Shown here: positions 9,044 through 17,446 of the stretch, piece after piece
Numbering within the stretch: position 1 is the stretch's first letter
Layout of the letters: each line of letters begins with the position of its first letter
Source: Aedoeadaptatus ivorii
GTDB taxonomy: Bacteria; Bacillota; Clostridia; Tissierellales; Peptoniphilaceae
Reading direction: 5' to 3'
Assembly (NCBI RefSeq): GCF_030815095.1
Contig: NZ_JAUSWF010000009.1
Location: 18,607 to 82,606 of the forward strand
DNA: 64,000 nt
The notes under the pieces: generated by a model
Seen by the model: the letters and a program-made list of their open reading frames with translations, nothing else
What the model was told of the DNA's origin: nothing
The model's database searches: none
Position numbers and translations under genes: made by a program

Positions 9044-10358
9044 AATCGTCCTCCTGTCTTTTGATTCGGTCCAAATAGGCGCGCATCGTTTTTTCGTAGC
9101 CGCGCGTCGATGGCGTATAATAGGTCTTCTCTTCCATATCTTCGGGAAGATAGCGCTGCTTTACATAGGCGTTCTCATAATTGTGCGGGTATTTATACTC
9201 GGCATGTTCTTCCATAGGCTGATGCTGATCCCTGAGATAGGGCGGAATCACCGTCCCCATTCCTCGATCCACATCGGCCATTGCCGCATTTACGGCGACA
9301 TAGCTGCGATTGCTTTTGGGCGCGGATGCGAGATAGGTCGCCGCCTGCGCGAGGATGATCCTCCCCTCCGGCATCCCGATGACGCGAAAGGCGTAAAAGG
9401 CATCCACCGCCACCGCGAGCGCCCTCGGATCCGCATTGGAGATGTCTTCCGAAGCGGAGATGATCATCCTCCGGGCGATGTACTCGGGATCCTCGCCGCT
9501 TTGTAACATCTTTGCCAAATAAAACACCGCCGCATCGGGATCGGAGCCGCGGATTGATTTTATGAAGGCGGAAATGGCGTCGTAGTGTTCGTTGCCGTCT
9601 CGATCGTAGAGTCGCGGCTTTTCGAGGGTCGAATCGGCGACGTCTTGTTCGTCGATGCGAATCACCCCGTCCGAACTGGGCTTGGTGCTGAGTACGCAAA
9701 CCTCGAGGATATTGAGCGCGCGGCGTCCGTCGCCGCCCGCCGATTCGATCAGGCGCCGAAACCCCACATCGGTAAATTCGATCGCCATATCGCCGTAGCC
9801 GCGTTCGGAATCGGCGAGGGCGCGGCGCACGATGCGTTCGATGTCGCCTTCGTCGAGGGTCGTAAGACGCACCACCTGCAGCCGAGAAAGTAGCGCGGAG
9901 TTCACGTAAAAGTACGGGTTTTCCGTGGTCGCGCCCATCAGCACCACTTTTCCCCGCTCCACATAGGGGAGCAACACATCCTGCTGGGATTTGTTAAAGC
10001 GATGAATCTCGTCGAGAAAGAGCACCGTCTTTCGACCCGATGCACCCAAACGCTCCTCCGCCGCTTTTAGGATCTGTCTCAATTCTTTGACATTGCTGGT
10101 CACCGCGCTGATCGGCACGAATTCCATCTTCGATTCGCGGGCGACGATCTCGGCGAGCGTCGTCTTGCCGATTCCCGGCGGCCCGTAAAAGAGCAGCGAC
10201 GGCAAAAAGCCCGCCTGCATCAGACGCGGAATATACTTTCCTTCGCCTGCGACGTGTTCCTGGCCGATGTATTCCCGCAGATTTCTCGGTCGCATACGCT
10301 CGGCTAGGGGCGCGCTCGTCTTCAGATTCTCCTGCATTTGAAATTCAAAGAGATCCAT
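9030..10358 (-). CDS. rarA: replication-associated recombination protein A
   Basis: A 442-residue AAA+ ATPase of the RarA/MgsA (WRNIP1) family, acting at stalled replication forks. It has Walker A G-P-P-G-I-G-K-T-T near residue 60, Walker B L-D-E-I-H-R-F-N-K, sensor T-T-E-N-P, and the C-terminal tetramerisation region with L-A-x-x-L-x-x-A-P-K-S-N. Length is normal. It begins 8 bp after nrdR in the same direction and overlaps asnS. Confidence 0.96.
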   Translation of the reverse strand: MDLFEFQMQENLKTSAPLAERMRPRNLREYIGQEHVAGEGKYIPRLMQAGFLPSLLFYGPPGIGKTTLAEIVARESKMEFVPISAVTSNVKELRQILKAAEERLGASGRKTVLFLDEIHRFNKSQQDVLLPYVERGKVVLMGATTENPYFYVNSALLSRLQVVRLTTLDEGDIERIVRRALADSERGYGDMAIEFTDVGFRRLIESAGGDGRRALNILEVCVLSTKPSSDGVIRIDEQDVADSTLEKPRLYDRDGNEHYDAISAFIKSIRGSDPDAAVFYLAKMLQSGEDPEYIARRMIISASEDISNADPRALAVAVDAFYAFRVIGMPEGRIILAQAATYLASAPKSNRSYVAVNAAMADVDRGMGTVIPPYLRDQHQPMEEHAEYKYPHNYENAYVKQRYLPEDMEEKTYYTPSTRGYEKTMRAYLDRIKRQEDDFGNS

Positions 10359-10366
10359 CCTCTTCC

Positions 10367-10825
10367 CTATTCCTTCTTGTTCTGCAGCGCCTTCAGCTCT
10401 TGCATAAAGCTGTCGATATCCTGAAATCGCCGATACACCGAGGCGAATCGCACATAGGCCACCTCGTCGAGGTCTTTTAAGCGCGCGAGGATCATCTCGC
10501 CGATCTCTTCGCTGGTAATCTGGCGGATCATATTGCTCTGCAGGGTCGATTCTATATCGTCTGCGATGGCCTCCATATCTTCTACCGACACCGAGCGCTT
10601 TTCGCAGGACTTGATCAAGCCGTTTAATATCTTATTCCGATCGAACACTTCGGTACCGCCGCTTTTTTTGAGCACGGTAATGGGGACCACTTCAACCTGT
10701 TCGTAGGTGGTGAAGCGCTTGTTGCACCCCAAGCACTCCCTCCGCCTGCGGATGGAAGTGCCTTCGTCCGTCGGACGGGAGTCGACGACTTTCGACTCCG
10801 AATGTTGGCAGTACGGGCAGCGCAA
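10367..10825 (-). CDS. nrdR: transcriptional repressor NrdR
   Basis: A 152-residue zinc-ribbon/ATP-cone repressor of ribonucleotide reductase genes. The N terminus has the four zinc ligands C3, C6, C31 and C34, and the ATP cone covers about residues 49-139 with K-R-x-x-x and F-D-R-N-K-I. The start codon is TTG, fixed by the obligatory M-R-C-P-Y-C N terminus and by AGGAGGTGTGA just upstream. It follows the ftsZ terminator, so it is expressed by read-through or by a weak promoter that I could not identify. Confidence 0.97.
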   Translation of the reverse strand: MRCPYCQHSESKVVDSRPTDEGTSIRRRRECLGCNKRFTTYEQVEVVPITVLKKSGGTEVFDRNKILNGLIKSCEKRSVSVEDMEAIADDIESTLQSNMIRQITSEEIGEMILARLKDLDEVAYVRFASVYRRFQDIDSFMQELKALQNKKE

Positions 10826-10844
10826 AAATCACACCTCCTGAAAT

Positions 10845-10872
10845 ACAAAAGGCGTATCCCGCAGGATACGCC
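10845..10872 (-). terminator. hairpin between ftsZ and nrdR
   Basis: A 9-bp perfect stem (GGCGTATCC with GGATACGCC) with a four-base loop is followed on the minus strand by TTTTGT. The short T tract suggests partial termination at the end of the dcw cluster, allowing some read-through into nrdR. Confidence 0.7.
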
Positions 10873-10882
10873 AAAAACTCTT

Positions 10883-11965
10883 TTATCTCATTCTGCGGAG
10901 GAAATCCGGAATATTCAACTCATCGTCCTTAGCTTTGCTGCCGGATCCGCTCTTTTCGTCCTTGCCTTCGTCTCCGGTGCGCTTCGAACGATCGACATTC
11001 TTTTCGTCTTGATCCTGATCGAACTCGGTGGCGATGACGGTGATCTTCACCTGATCTTTCAGGGATTCGTCGATGCCCGCACCGAAGATAATATTGGCTT
11101 CTTCGTCGACCGCCGAGCGAATCAGATCGGCCGCTTCGTTCATCTCGAACATGCCCAGATCGTTTCCTGCCGTTATGTTCAATAGCACGGACTTGGCGCC
11201 GGAGATCGAGGTCTCCAAAAGGGGACTTTGTACGGCGTTTTGCGCCGCTTCGGTAGCGCGATCGTCCCCGGATGCATATCCGATACCCATATGTGCAATG
11301 CCCTTGTTGTTCATGACGGTCTTTACGTCGGCAAAGTCGAGATTGATGACGTTCGGAACGCTGATCAGCTCGGAAATGCCTTGGATCCCCTGTTTCAGGA
11401 TTTCATCGGCCATCATAAACGCTTCGGAGAAGGTGGTCTTTTTGTCGGAGATATTGAACAGCCGGTCGTTGGGAATAATGACCAGGGTGTCTACCTTGTC
11501 CTTCAATTCGGAAATGCCGCGTTCCGCCTGACGGGTGCGTCTTGCCCCCTCAAAACTGAAGGGTCGGGTAACGACGCCGACGGTAAGGGCGCCCAGATCT
11601 CTTGCGACATCGGCGATAATCGGCGCCGCGCCGGTACCGGTGCCGCCGCCCATGCCGGCGGTGATAAACACCATATCGGCACCTTCTAAGGCTTCGCGGA
11701 TCTCGTCGAGACTTTCTTCCGCAGACTGTTCGCCGATATCGGGATTGGCGCCTGCGCCCAGACCCTTGGTGATCTTTTCACCGATCTGAATCTTCGTCTC
11801 CGCCAAAGAATTCTTCAGCGCCTGGCGGTCGGTATTGATCGCCAGAAATTCCACGCCCTTTACGCCGGCGTTGATCATCCGATTCACGGCATTATTCCCG
11901 CCGCCGCCGACACCGGCCACTTTGATTTTTGCAAACTCTTCGTGGTCCATATCAAAATCCAACAT
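10883..11965 (-). CDS. ftsZ: cell division protein FtsZ
   Basis: A 360-residue tubulin-like GTPase that forms the Z ring. The tubulin signature G-G-G-T-G-T-G is at 106-112 and the T7 loop N-x-D-F-A-D near 206. The C terminus has a charged, low-complexity linker of about 45 residues ending in the conserved partner-binding peptide I-P-D-F-L-R-R. It is the last gene of the dcw cluster, about 80 bp after ftsQ. No ftsA lies next to it, so the membrane tether must be encoded elsewhere. Confidence 0.98.
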   Translation of the reverse strand: MLDFDMDHEEFAKIKVAGVGGGGNNAVNRMINAGVKGVEFLAINTDRQALKNSLAETKIQIGEKITKGLGAGANPDIGEQSAEESLDEIREALEGADMVFITAGMGGGTGTGAAPIIADVARDLGALTVGVVTRPFSFEGARRTRQAERGISELKDKVDTLVIIPNDRLFNISDKKTTFSEAFMMADEILKQGIQGISELISVPNVINLDFADVKTVMNNKGIAHMGIGYASGDDRATEAAQNAVQSPLLETSISGAKSVLLNITAGNDLGMFEMNEAADLIRSAVDEEANIIFGAGIDESLKDQVKITVIATEFDQDQDEKNVDRSKRTGDEGKDEKSGSGSKAKDDELNIPDFLRRMR

Positions 11966-12044
11966 AATACATCCTCCTAATTGCGCCCTAAAGCCACAGA
12001 TATCGAATCAATTTATTCTATTTTATAGACAAATGCGAGACAAG

Positions 12045-12968
12045 TCAAGAATTCCCATTCTGTGTCGCGCGTGCCTTTTGTGCATCTTCTTCTGCGCCAT
12101 CGCTTTCTGTCTTTGGGGTCTCTTTCGATGTCGTTTTCTCCTCGGCGCCCCGCGCTGATTTTGTCGTTTCGGAAGGCTTATTTTGCTCTGACTGTTCGCG
12201 CTGCGTATCGTCCTCGTCATCCTCGAGCGCAGAGGGCTTTACCGCGACGGGATGATCGCCCTGGTCCAAGTAAATCTCGCTGTAACGGCTGTTTTTCGCC
12301 TTCATTTCCTTGTAGATCTCTTCCAGCTGGCGGATCTTATAGGGTCCGTCTTCGAAGCTGCGAATATGCACCGCCGTTCCGTCGGAAAGGAGGATCTTGA
12401 TCCCCCTGTCCAATATTTCGACGCTGTTGATGCTCTCCGCCACCGCCGATTGAAAGAGTCCGCGAATCATTTCGATCTTTTTTTCGTTTTTGGTTCCGTC
12501 AAAGACCGTATGCCCGATCTTTATCGCCTTCGTCGGCATTCCCGAAATCTTCGGAAGATTCGGATCATAGGAGCGCGTCTTCTCGAGCGCCTTGAATTCT
12601 TCATTCACCAAGACGTAGCCGTCATCGGTATAGATCTGCGCGAAAGGCGTCTCCTCTCGTATGTCGACCTTCAGCTTTCCGAAAAACCCATAGCCGATAT
12701 GCACTTCTTTGACATAGGCATTTTGTGCGATGCGATTTTCCATGCGCTTTTTGTCGATGCGCGGATAGCTCGTTCCCACCGCCTCTTCGGCGACGGCGCG
12801 CGCCGTATTTTTGGGGACCACTTTGGTGCCCGTAACCTCGACGGTATCGATTTTGAGTGCCCGTGCGGCTCCCCATGCGAGCGCCGCGATCAGTAGCGCA
12901 GCGATAGCCACAAAGGCGATGCGCCGATTGCGGTACTTTTTCGGGAGTTTTTTCTTTCGCTTAGCCAT
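12045..12968 (-). CDS. ftsQ: cell division protein FtsQ/DivIB
   Basis: A 307-residue bitopic membrane protein: basic cytoplasmic N terminus (K-R-K-K-K-L-P-K-K), one transmembrane segment (about 17-36), a POTRA domain beginning I-D-T-V-E-V-T-G, then the beta domain. The last 60 or so residues are hydrophilic low-complexity sequence rich in Glu, Lys, Thr and Ser. The start M-A-K-R-K-K-K at 12968 overlaps the murG stop by 8 bp; the longer frame to 13040 would overlap murG by 80 bp and lacks family similarity. Confidence 0.9.
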   Translation of the reverse strand: MAKRKKKLPKKYRNRRIAFVAIAALLIAALAWGAARALKIDTVEVTGTKVVPKNTARAVAEEAVGTSYPRIDKKRMENRIAQNAYVKEVHIGYGFFGKLKVDIREETPFAQIYTDDGYVLVNEEFKALEKTRSYDPNLPKISGMPTKAIKIGHTVFDGTKNEKKIEMIRGLFQSAVAESINSVEILDRGIKILLSDGTAVHIRSFEDGPYKIRQLEEIYKEMKAKNSRYSEIYLDQGDHPVAVKPSALEDDEDDTQREQSEQNKPSETTKSARGAEEKTTSKETPKTESDGAEEDAQKARATQNGNS

Positions 12969-14061
12969 GGTTTGCGATCTCCAGTATCGCATCGGCAATT
13001 TCTGCGGTGGCGCCGGGATTGCTGAGTGCATTGGCCGCATCCCCCATCGCCCGCGCCGTCTCTTTGTCTTCCAGTAGGTCCAAAACCTTGTTTAGCAGCA
13101 CATCTCCGTTCAATTCGGATTCTTCGATGACAAAGGCCGCGCCCTTATCCCGATAGCTGACGGCGTTGTGGAATTGGTGATTGCCCGCCGTGTAGGCTTT
13201 GGGAATCAAGACAGACGGCAAGTGCATGGCGCTGATCTCCGCCAGCGTCATAGCCGATGACGAGGCGACGACGCCCTTGGCGAGCGCCAAATACTCGGGA
13301 ATTTCGTGGGAATAATCCAGGATTTTATACGACGCGGCGTCCACCTCGGGCATCCGCTTCAGAAAGTCCTCGTAGTGGTCCTTTCCCGTGATATGCACCC
13401 AATAAAACGGCAGTTCTCGGTGTTTTTCCATAATCTCGAGCACCGCCTCGTTGGTGGATTCCTGTCCGCCGCTTCCGCCGAAGGAGAGGATTGCGTCTTT
13501 TTCCGTCTGCCAGTCCAGCGTCTTTTTCGCCGTGGCCTCGTCCATTTTTTCGAATGTATCGCGAATGGGATTGCCGGTAAACAGCTTCGGCGTCTCTTCC
13601 GGAAAATACTTTTCCGCTTCCGAAAAACTATATGCCACCAGTTGAACCCGCTTGCCCAATAGTCGATTGGTCTTTCCCGGGTAGGCATTTTGCTCTTGAA
13701 TGGCGGTGGGAATTCCCTGATTCTGCGCCTTTAGAAGAATCGGCGCGCATACATAGCCTCCGGTTCCCACCACGACGTCGGGACGAAAATCCTTTAAGAT
13801 CTCGCCGGCGTCTTTTAGACCGCGCAACAATTCGATCATAGAGAGGAACGAATCCTTGTTGATCTTCTTGCGCGGCAGTCCCTTTACGCGAATCGCACGA
13901 AAGGGCAGCCCCGCCTTGGCGGCGAGTTCTTCTTCCAGTCCGCCCTTCTTTCCCACATATAAAAATTCCGCGTCCGGCACTTTCTTTTTTACCGCATCGA
14001 CAATGGCGAGGGCCGGGTAGATATGTCCTCCGGTTCCGCCGCCGGAAACAATCATCTTCAT
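12961..14061 (-). CDS. murG: UDP-N-acetylglucosamine transferase MurG
   Basis: A 366-residue GT28 glycosyltransferase that converts lipid I to lipid II on the inner face of the membrane. It has the N-terminal glycine-rich loop S-G-G-G-T-G-G-H-I-Y-P-A, the membrane-association region, and a second loop F-G-G-S-G-G-Q-E. Its start overlaps the ftsW stop by 4 bp, indicating coupled translation. Confidence 0.98.
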   Translation of the reverse strand: MKMIVSGGGTGGHIYPALAIVDAVKKKVPDAEFLYVGKKGGLEEELAAKAGLPFRAIRVKGLPRKKINKDSFLSMIELLRGLKDAGEILKDFRPDVVVGTGGYVCAPILLKAQNQGIPTAIQEQNAYPGKTNRLLGKRVQLVAYSFSEAEKYFPEETPKLFTGNPIRDTFEKMDEATAKKTLDWQTEKDAILSFGGSGGQESTNEAVLEIMEKHRELPFYWVHITGKDHYEDFLKRMPEVDAASYKILDYSHEIPEYLALAKGVVASSSAMTLAEISAMHLPSVLIPKAYTAGNHQFHNAVSYRDKGAAFVIEESELNGDVLLNKVLDLLEDKETARAMGDAANALSNPGATAEIADAILEIANHG

Positions 14062-15155
14062 GCAGAAACTCCTTTCCCGGATAACCGTAATAGTATGCCG
14101 CTCATCCCCATCACCAAAATCAGCGCCGTACCGCCATAGGAAATAAACGGCAGCGTGAGCCCAGTTACCGGCAATATACCGGCGGCAACGCCCATGTTAA
14201 AGAACGCCTGAAAGCCGATGGATACGAAGATCCCCGACGCCAAGAGCTTTTCGTACAGCCCTTCTTGCAGCACCGCGACCTGAAAACCACGGTAGACAAA
14301 GAACGCGAATAGGGCGATCACCGAAAAGGTGCCGATCAGTCCCAATTCTTCTCCGATGATGGCGAAGATAAAGTCGTTGTACGCCTCCGGCAGATTGTTG
14401 AATTTTTGATTCGACTGAAAATAGCCTACGCCCGTGATCGACCCCATCCCCAAGGCGTACAGTGAATTGGCGAGCTGCCAATCCGTATTGGGAATGTCGT
14501 CGAAGGGATCCAAAAACGAAGTCAATCGCTTCATCCTGTACGGCACGCGAATCGCAAAGAGAAAAAAACCCAGCGCGCCGGCACCCAGCACGGCGACGAA
14601 TTCGTGAAAGCGGATGCCGGAGATAAAAAACATCGAAAACAGGCTCAACCCGATAACGCTCGCCGAAGAAAAATCTTCTTTCGCCACGACGATTACCGAG
14701 ACGCCGATCACGCACATAATCGCCAAAAATCCCTTTTTTCGGTGGTTTTTACGGTGCAAGACGCACAGATGTGCGACATAAAAGATCGAGGTGTATTTCA
14801 ATAGATCCGACGGCATAAAGCGAAACCCCGTTCCCGGCACCTGCAGCCAGCGCGTGGCGCCGTTGATGGTGACACCGAAACCCGCCGCCACCAGGCCGCA
14901 CAATAGAATGCTTACGACCCAAAGGGGCAGCGCGACCTTGCGATAAAACTTAACGGGCAGGATATAGCCGACGAAGGCGGCGCCGATCCCCAGCGCCAAA
15001 TAGAGCAGATGGCGCTTTAAATAATAAGTGCCGGCATTGCCGTCTTGCATCCCCGCGGCCCACGAACTCGAGGCGACCATAAACACGCCCATCACCAAGA
15101 GCAGTACGATGTCGATCAAAAGCAGGGGATCTACGTATTTTTTCAATCTTTCCAT
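14058..15155 (-). CDS. ftsW: peptidoglycan glycosyltransferase FtsW
   Basis: A 365-residue SEDS-family membrane protein with about ten transmembrane segments. It shows the family patches N-G-A-x-R-W-L, the P-S-D-L-L-K segment and the C-terminal G-x-T-L-P-F-I-S-Y-G-G. FtsW polymerises lipid II at the septum together with its cognate class B PBP, which is encoded three genes upstream. It lies between murD and murG. Confidence 0.97.
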   Translation of the reverse strand: MERLKKYVDPLLLIDIVLLLVMGVFMVASSSWAAGMQDGNAGTYYLKRHLLYLALGIGAAFVGYILPVKFYRKVALPLWVVSILLCGLVAAGFGVTINGATRWLQVPGTGFRFMPSDLLKYTSIFYVAHLCVLHRKNHRKKGFLAIMCVIGVSVIVVAKEDFSSASVIGLSLFSMFFISGIRFHEFVAVLGAGALGFFLFAIRVPYRMKRLTSFLDPFDDIPNTDWQLANSLYALGMGSITGVGYFQSNQKFNNLPEAYNDFIFAIIGEELGLIGTFSVIALFAFFVYRGFQVAVLQEGLYEKLLASGIFVSIGFQAFFNMGVAAGILPVTGLTLPFISYGGTALILVMGMSGILLRLSGKGVSA

Positions 15156-15162
15156 GAAAACA

Positions 15163-16476
15163 TCATCCGCCCCACTTCTCGGCGATCAGCGTCTTAAAGA
15201 GATCGCCTCGCTCTTCGAAGTTCTTAAACTGATCCCAGGAGGCACACGCGGGCGACAAGAGCAGCGTATCGCCGGACAGCGCCGCATCGGTCGCCGCTTT
15301 TGTCGCCTCGTTTAAGGTCTCGAATGTATGAATCTCCTCGATTCCCTCGCCGCGCGCCTCTTCGGCCATCAGATCTTTTGTCTCGCCAAATAGGTATAGT
15401 CCCGCGATCTTGTCGCGATGCCGGTGAAAGAGCGGCACAAAATCGCTCCCCTTGGAAAATCCCCCGGCCAATAGCCGAATCGGCCCTTCGAGCCCTGCAA
15501 GGGCGACGTCGGTAGAATCGGGATTGGTGCCCTTCGAATCGTTGTATACCCGGATGCCGGCGAATTCGCCGAGAAATTCCATGCGGTGGTCCACGCCCTT
15601 ATAGTGCATCAGCGTCTCTCGTACGGACTTCGGCGATACGCCCATTAAATAGGCGCAGAGCGCCGCCTCCAGTGCATTTCTAACATTGTGGTCGCCGGGA
15701 AGAAGCATCTCCTCTCTCTCCATGAAAGGAATCAAGTCGCTGCCATAGCGAATATAGAGCGTGCCGCCGTCGAGGAACGCGCCGTCCTGGCGCACCGGGG
15801 CGGTACTGACGACCAAAGCGCCCTCTGCCTCTTCTCCCAATAGTGCCAAATAGGGATCGTCTATGTTCAGAATCAGATGGTCCCCTTCCCGTTGGTTCTT
15901 ATATATGTTTTTTTTGCTCTCCCGATAGGCGTCTACGGATTTATGGTGGTCCAAATGGTCCTCGGTAATATTGGTGAGAATCGCCACTTTGGGCCGAAAA
16001 TTGATGACGGTCTCCAGCTGAAAGCTGGAACATTCCACGACGAGGATGTCGTCCTTTTTGGCGCGTTTTGCCAAGGGAAGAATGCCGATTCCCACATTCC
16101 CCCCCATATAGGCGGTTTTACCGCCGTCGAGGAGCATATGGTACAAAAGATCGGTGATCGTGGTCTTTCCATTGGTGCCGGAAATTGCCACAAAATTTTC
16201 GCATTCGGAGATCCGATACGCCAATTCTACATCAGAGATGATGGGGATATTCCGCGCGGCGAGATCTACGAGTCTTCCGCTTTCCAGCGGGATCCCCGGA
16301 CTCTTTACCACGAGGTCAATCTCTTGATCCTCGTATACGGGTAAAGAAGCGCCGAAGGACTCCATTCGCGCGGAATTGTCGTCATAAATATATAGGGTGT
16401 TGTCCTCGGCCAGGGCATCGATGGCACTTAGGCCGGTGGTGCCCAGTCCGTAAATCAATAGTTTCTTATCTTTCAT
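15163..16476 (-). CDS. murD: UDP-N-acetylmuramoylalanine--D-glutamate ligase
   Basis: A 437-residue Mur ligase adding D-Glu to UDP-MurNAc-L-Ala. It has an N-terminal UDP-binding Rossmann domain (G-L-G-T-T-G), the ATP-binding P-loop S-G-T-N-G-K-T-T in the central domain, and the C-terminal domain with N-D-S-K-G-T-N. It lies 9 bp after mraY. It is the only Mur ligase in the cluster; murC, murE and murF are absent here. Confidence 0.98.
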   Translation of the reverse strand: MKDKKLLIYGLGTTGLSAIDALAEDNTLYIYDDNSARMESFGASLPVYEDQEIDLVVKSPGIPLESGRLVDLAARNIPIISDVELAYRISECENFVAISGTNGKTTITDLLYHMLLDGGKTAYMGGNVGIGILPLAKRAKKDDILVVECSSFQLETVINFRPKVAILTNITEDHLDHHKSVDAYRESKKNIYKNQREGDHLILNIDDPYLALLGEEAEGALVVSTAPVRQDGAFLDGGTLYIRYGSDLIPFMEREEMLLPGDHNVRNALEAALCAYLMGVSPKSVRETLMHYKGVDHRMEFLGEFAGIRVYNDSKGTNPDSTDVALAGLEGPIRLLAGGFSKGSDFVPLFHRHRDKIAGLYLFGETKDLMAEEARGEGIEEIHTFETLNEATKAATDAALSGDTLLLSPACASWDQFKNFEERGDLFKTLIAEKWGG

Positions 16477-16485
16477 CTCTTCCCC

Positions 16486-17445
16486 CTAAAATATCAGGAA
16501 GTAACTGATGATGCAGAGCACGATCTCTATGCCGACAAAAAGACCGACGATTTGCACCTCCCGCCAGCCCTTCTGTTCGAAGTGGTGATGCAGCGGACTC
16601 ATGAGAAAAATTCGCTTGCCCCGCAGCTTAAAGGAGGCGACTTGCAAAATCACCGACAAGGTCTCTATAAAATAGATTCCACCGCAGATCGGCAACAGAA
16701 GCGGCAAATTCAGCAAAATGGCGACCGCCACCACCGCACCGCCCAGCGCCAAAGAGCCGGTGTCTCCCATAAACACTTTGGCGGGATATTTGTTGTACCA
16801 CAAAAAGCCCAACAAGGCGCCCGCCGTCACCAGACAAAACGCGCCGATGGCGAGGCGTTGTGTTTGAAAGGAAACCAGGGCAAAAAACAGCATGATCACA
16901 ATGGTCACCGAAGTGGACAGGCCGTCCAATCCGTCGGTAAGGTTGACGGAATTGACGGTTCCCACGACGACGAAGATGATAAAGGGAATAAAGAAAAACC
17001 CGAAATCGATCAGCCGCCCCGACCCCGGCAGCAATACCGCCGTACTCAGTCCCTTGCCGGAGAGGACAAGAAAGTACAGCAGTAAGGCGATACATATCTG
17101 CGCCAACAGTTTTTGTAGGGCCGTAAATCCCATATTTCTCTTGTTGACGACCTTAATATAATCATCCACAAATCCCACCAAAGCAAAGCCCAATGTCGAT
17201 ATAAAGAGGATTAGGGTCTCGTAGTTCAAATTGCCGGTAAACAGCGTCGCCAATAACATGGCGGACAAAAAGATGATTCCGCCGATGGTCGGCGTTCCCG
17301 CCTTTACCAAATGGCTTTGGGGTCCGTCCTCCCGGATCTCCTGACCGGCATTGAGCCGCCGCAATAGCGGGATGCATATTTTTCCCGCGATCAAACTGAG
17401 GATCAAAGCGGCCGGAAGGCTCGCCGTCGTCACTAATTCTCCCAT
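16486..17445 (-). CDS. mraY: phospho-N-acetylmuramoyl-pentapeptide-transferase
   Basis: A 319-residue polytopic membrane enzyme that makes lipid I from undecaprenyl phosphate. It has about ten transmembrane segments, the conserved loop G-T-P-T-I-G-G, the aspartates of F-V-D-D-Y-I-K, the N-x-x-N-L-T-D-G-L-D-G-L motif and the H-H-H-F-E-Q-K-G-W histidine cluster. It starts 1 bp past the PBP gene. Confidence 0.98.
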   Translation of the reverse strand: MGELVTTASLPAALILSLIAGKICIPLLRRLNAGQEIREDGPQSHLVKAGTPTIGGIIFLSAMLLATLFTGNLNYETLILFISTLGFALVGFVDDYIKVVNKRNMGFTALQKLLAQICIALLLYFLVLSGKGLSTAVLLPGSGRLIDFGFFFIPFIIFVVVGTVNSVNLTDGLDGLSTSVTIVIMLFFALVSFQTQRLAIGAFCLVTAGALLGFLWYNKYPAKVFMGDTGSLALGGAVVAVAILLNLPLLLPICGGIYFIETLSVILQVASFKLRGKRIFLMSPLHHHFEQKGWREVQIVGLFVGIEIVLCIISYFLIF

Positions 17446-17446
17446 C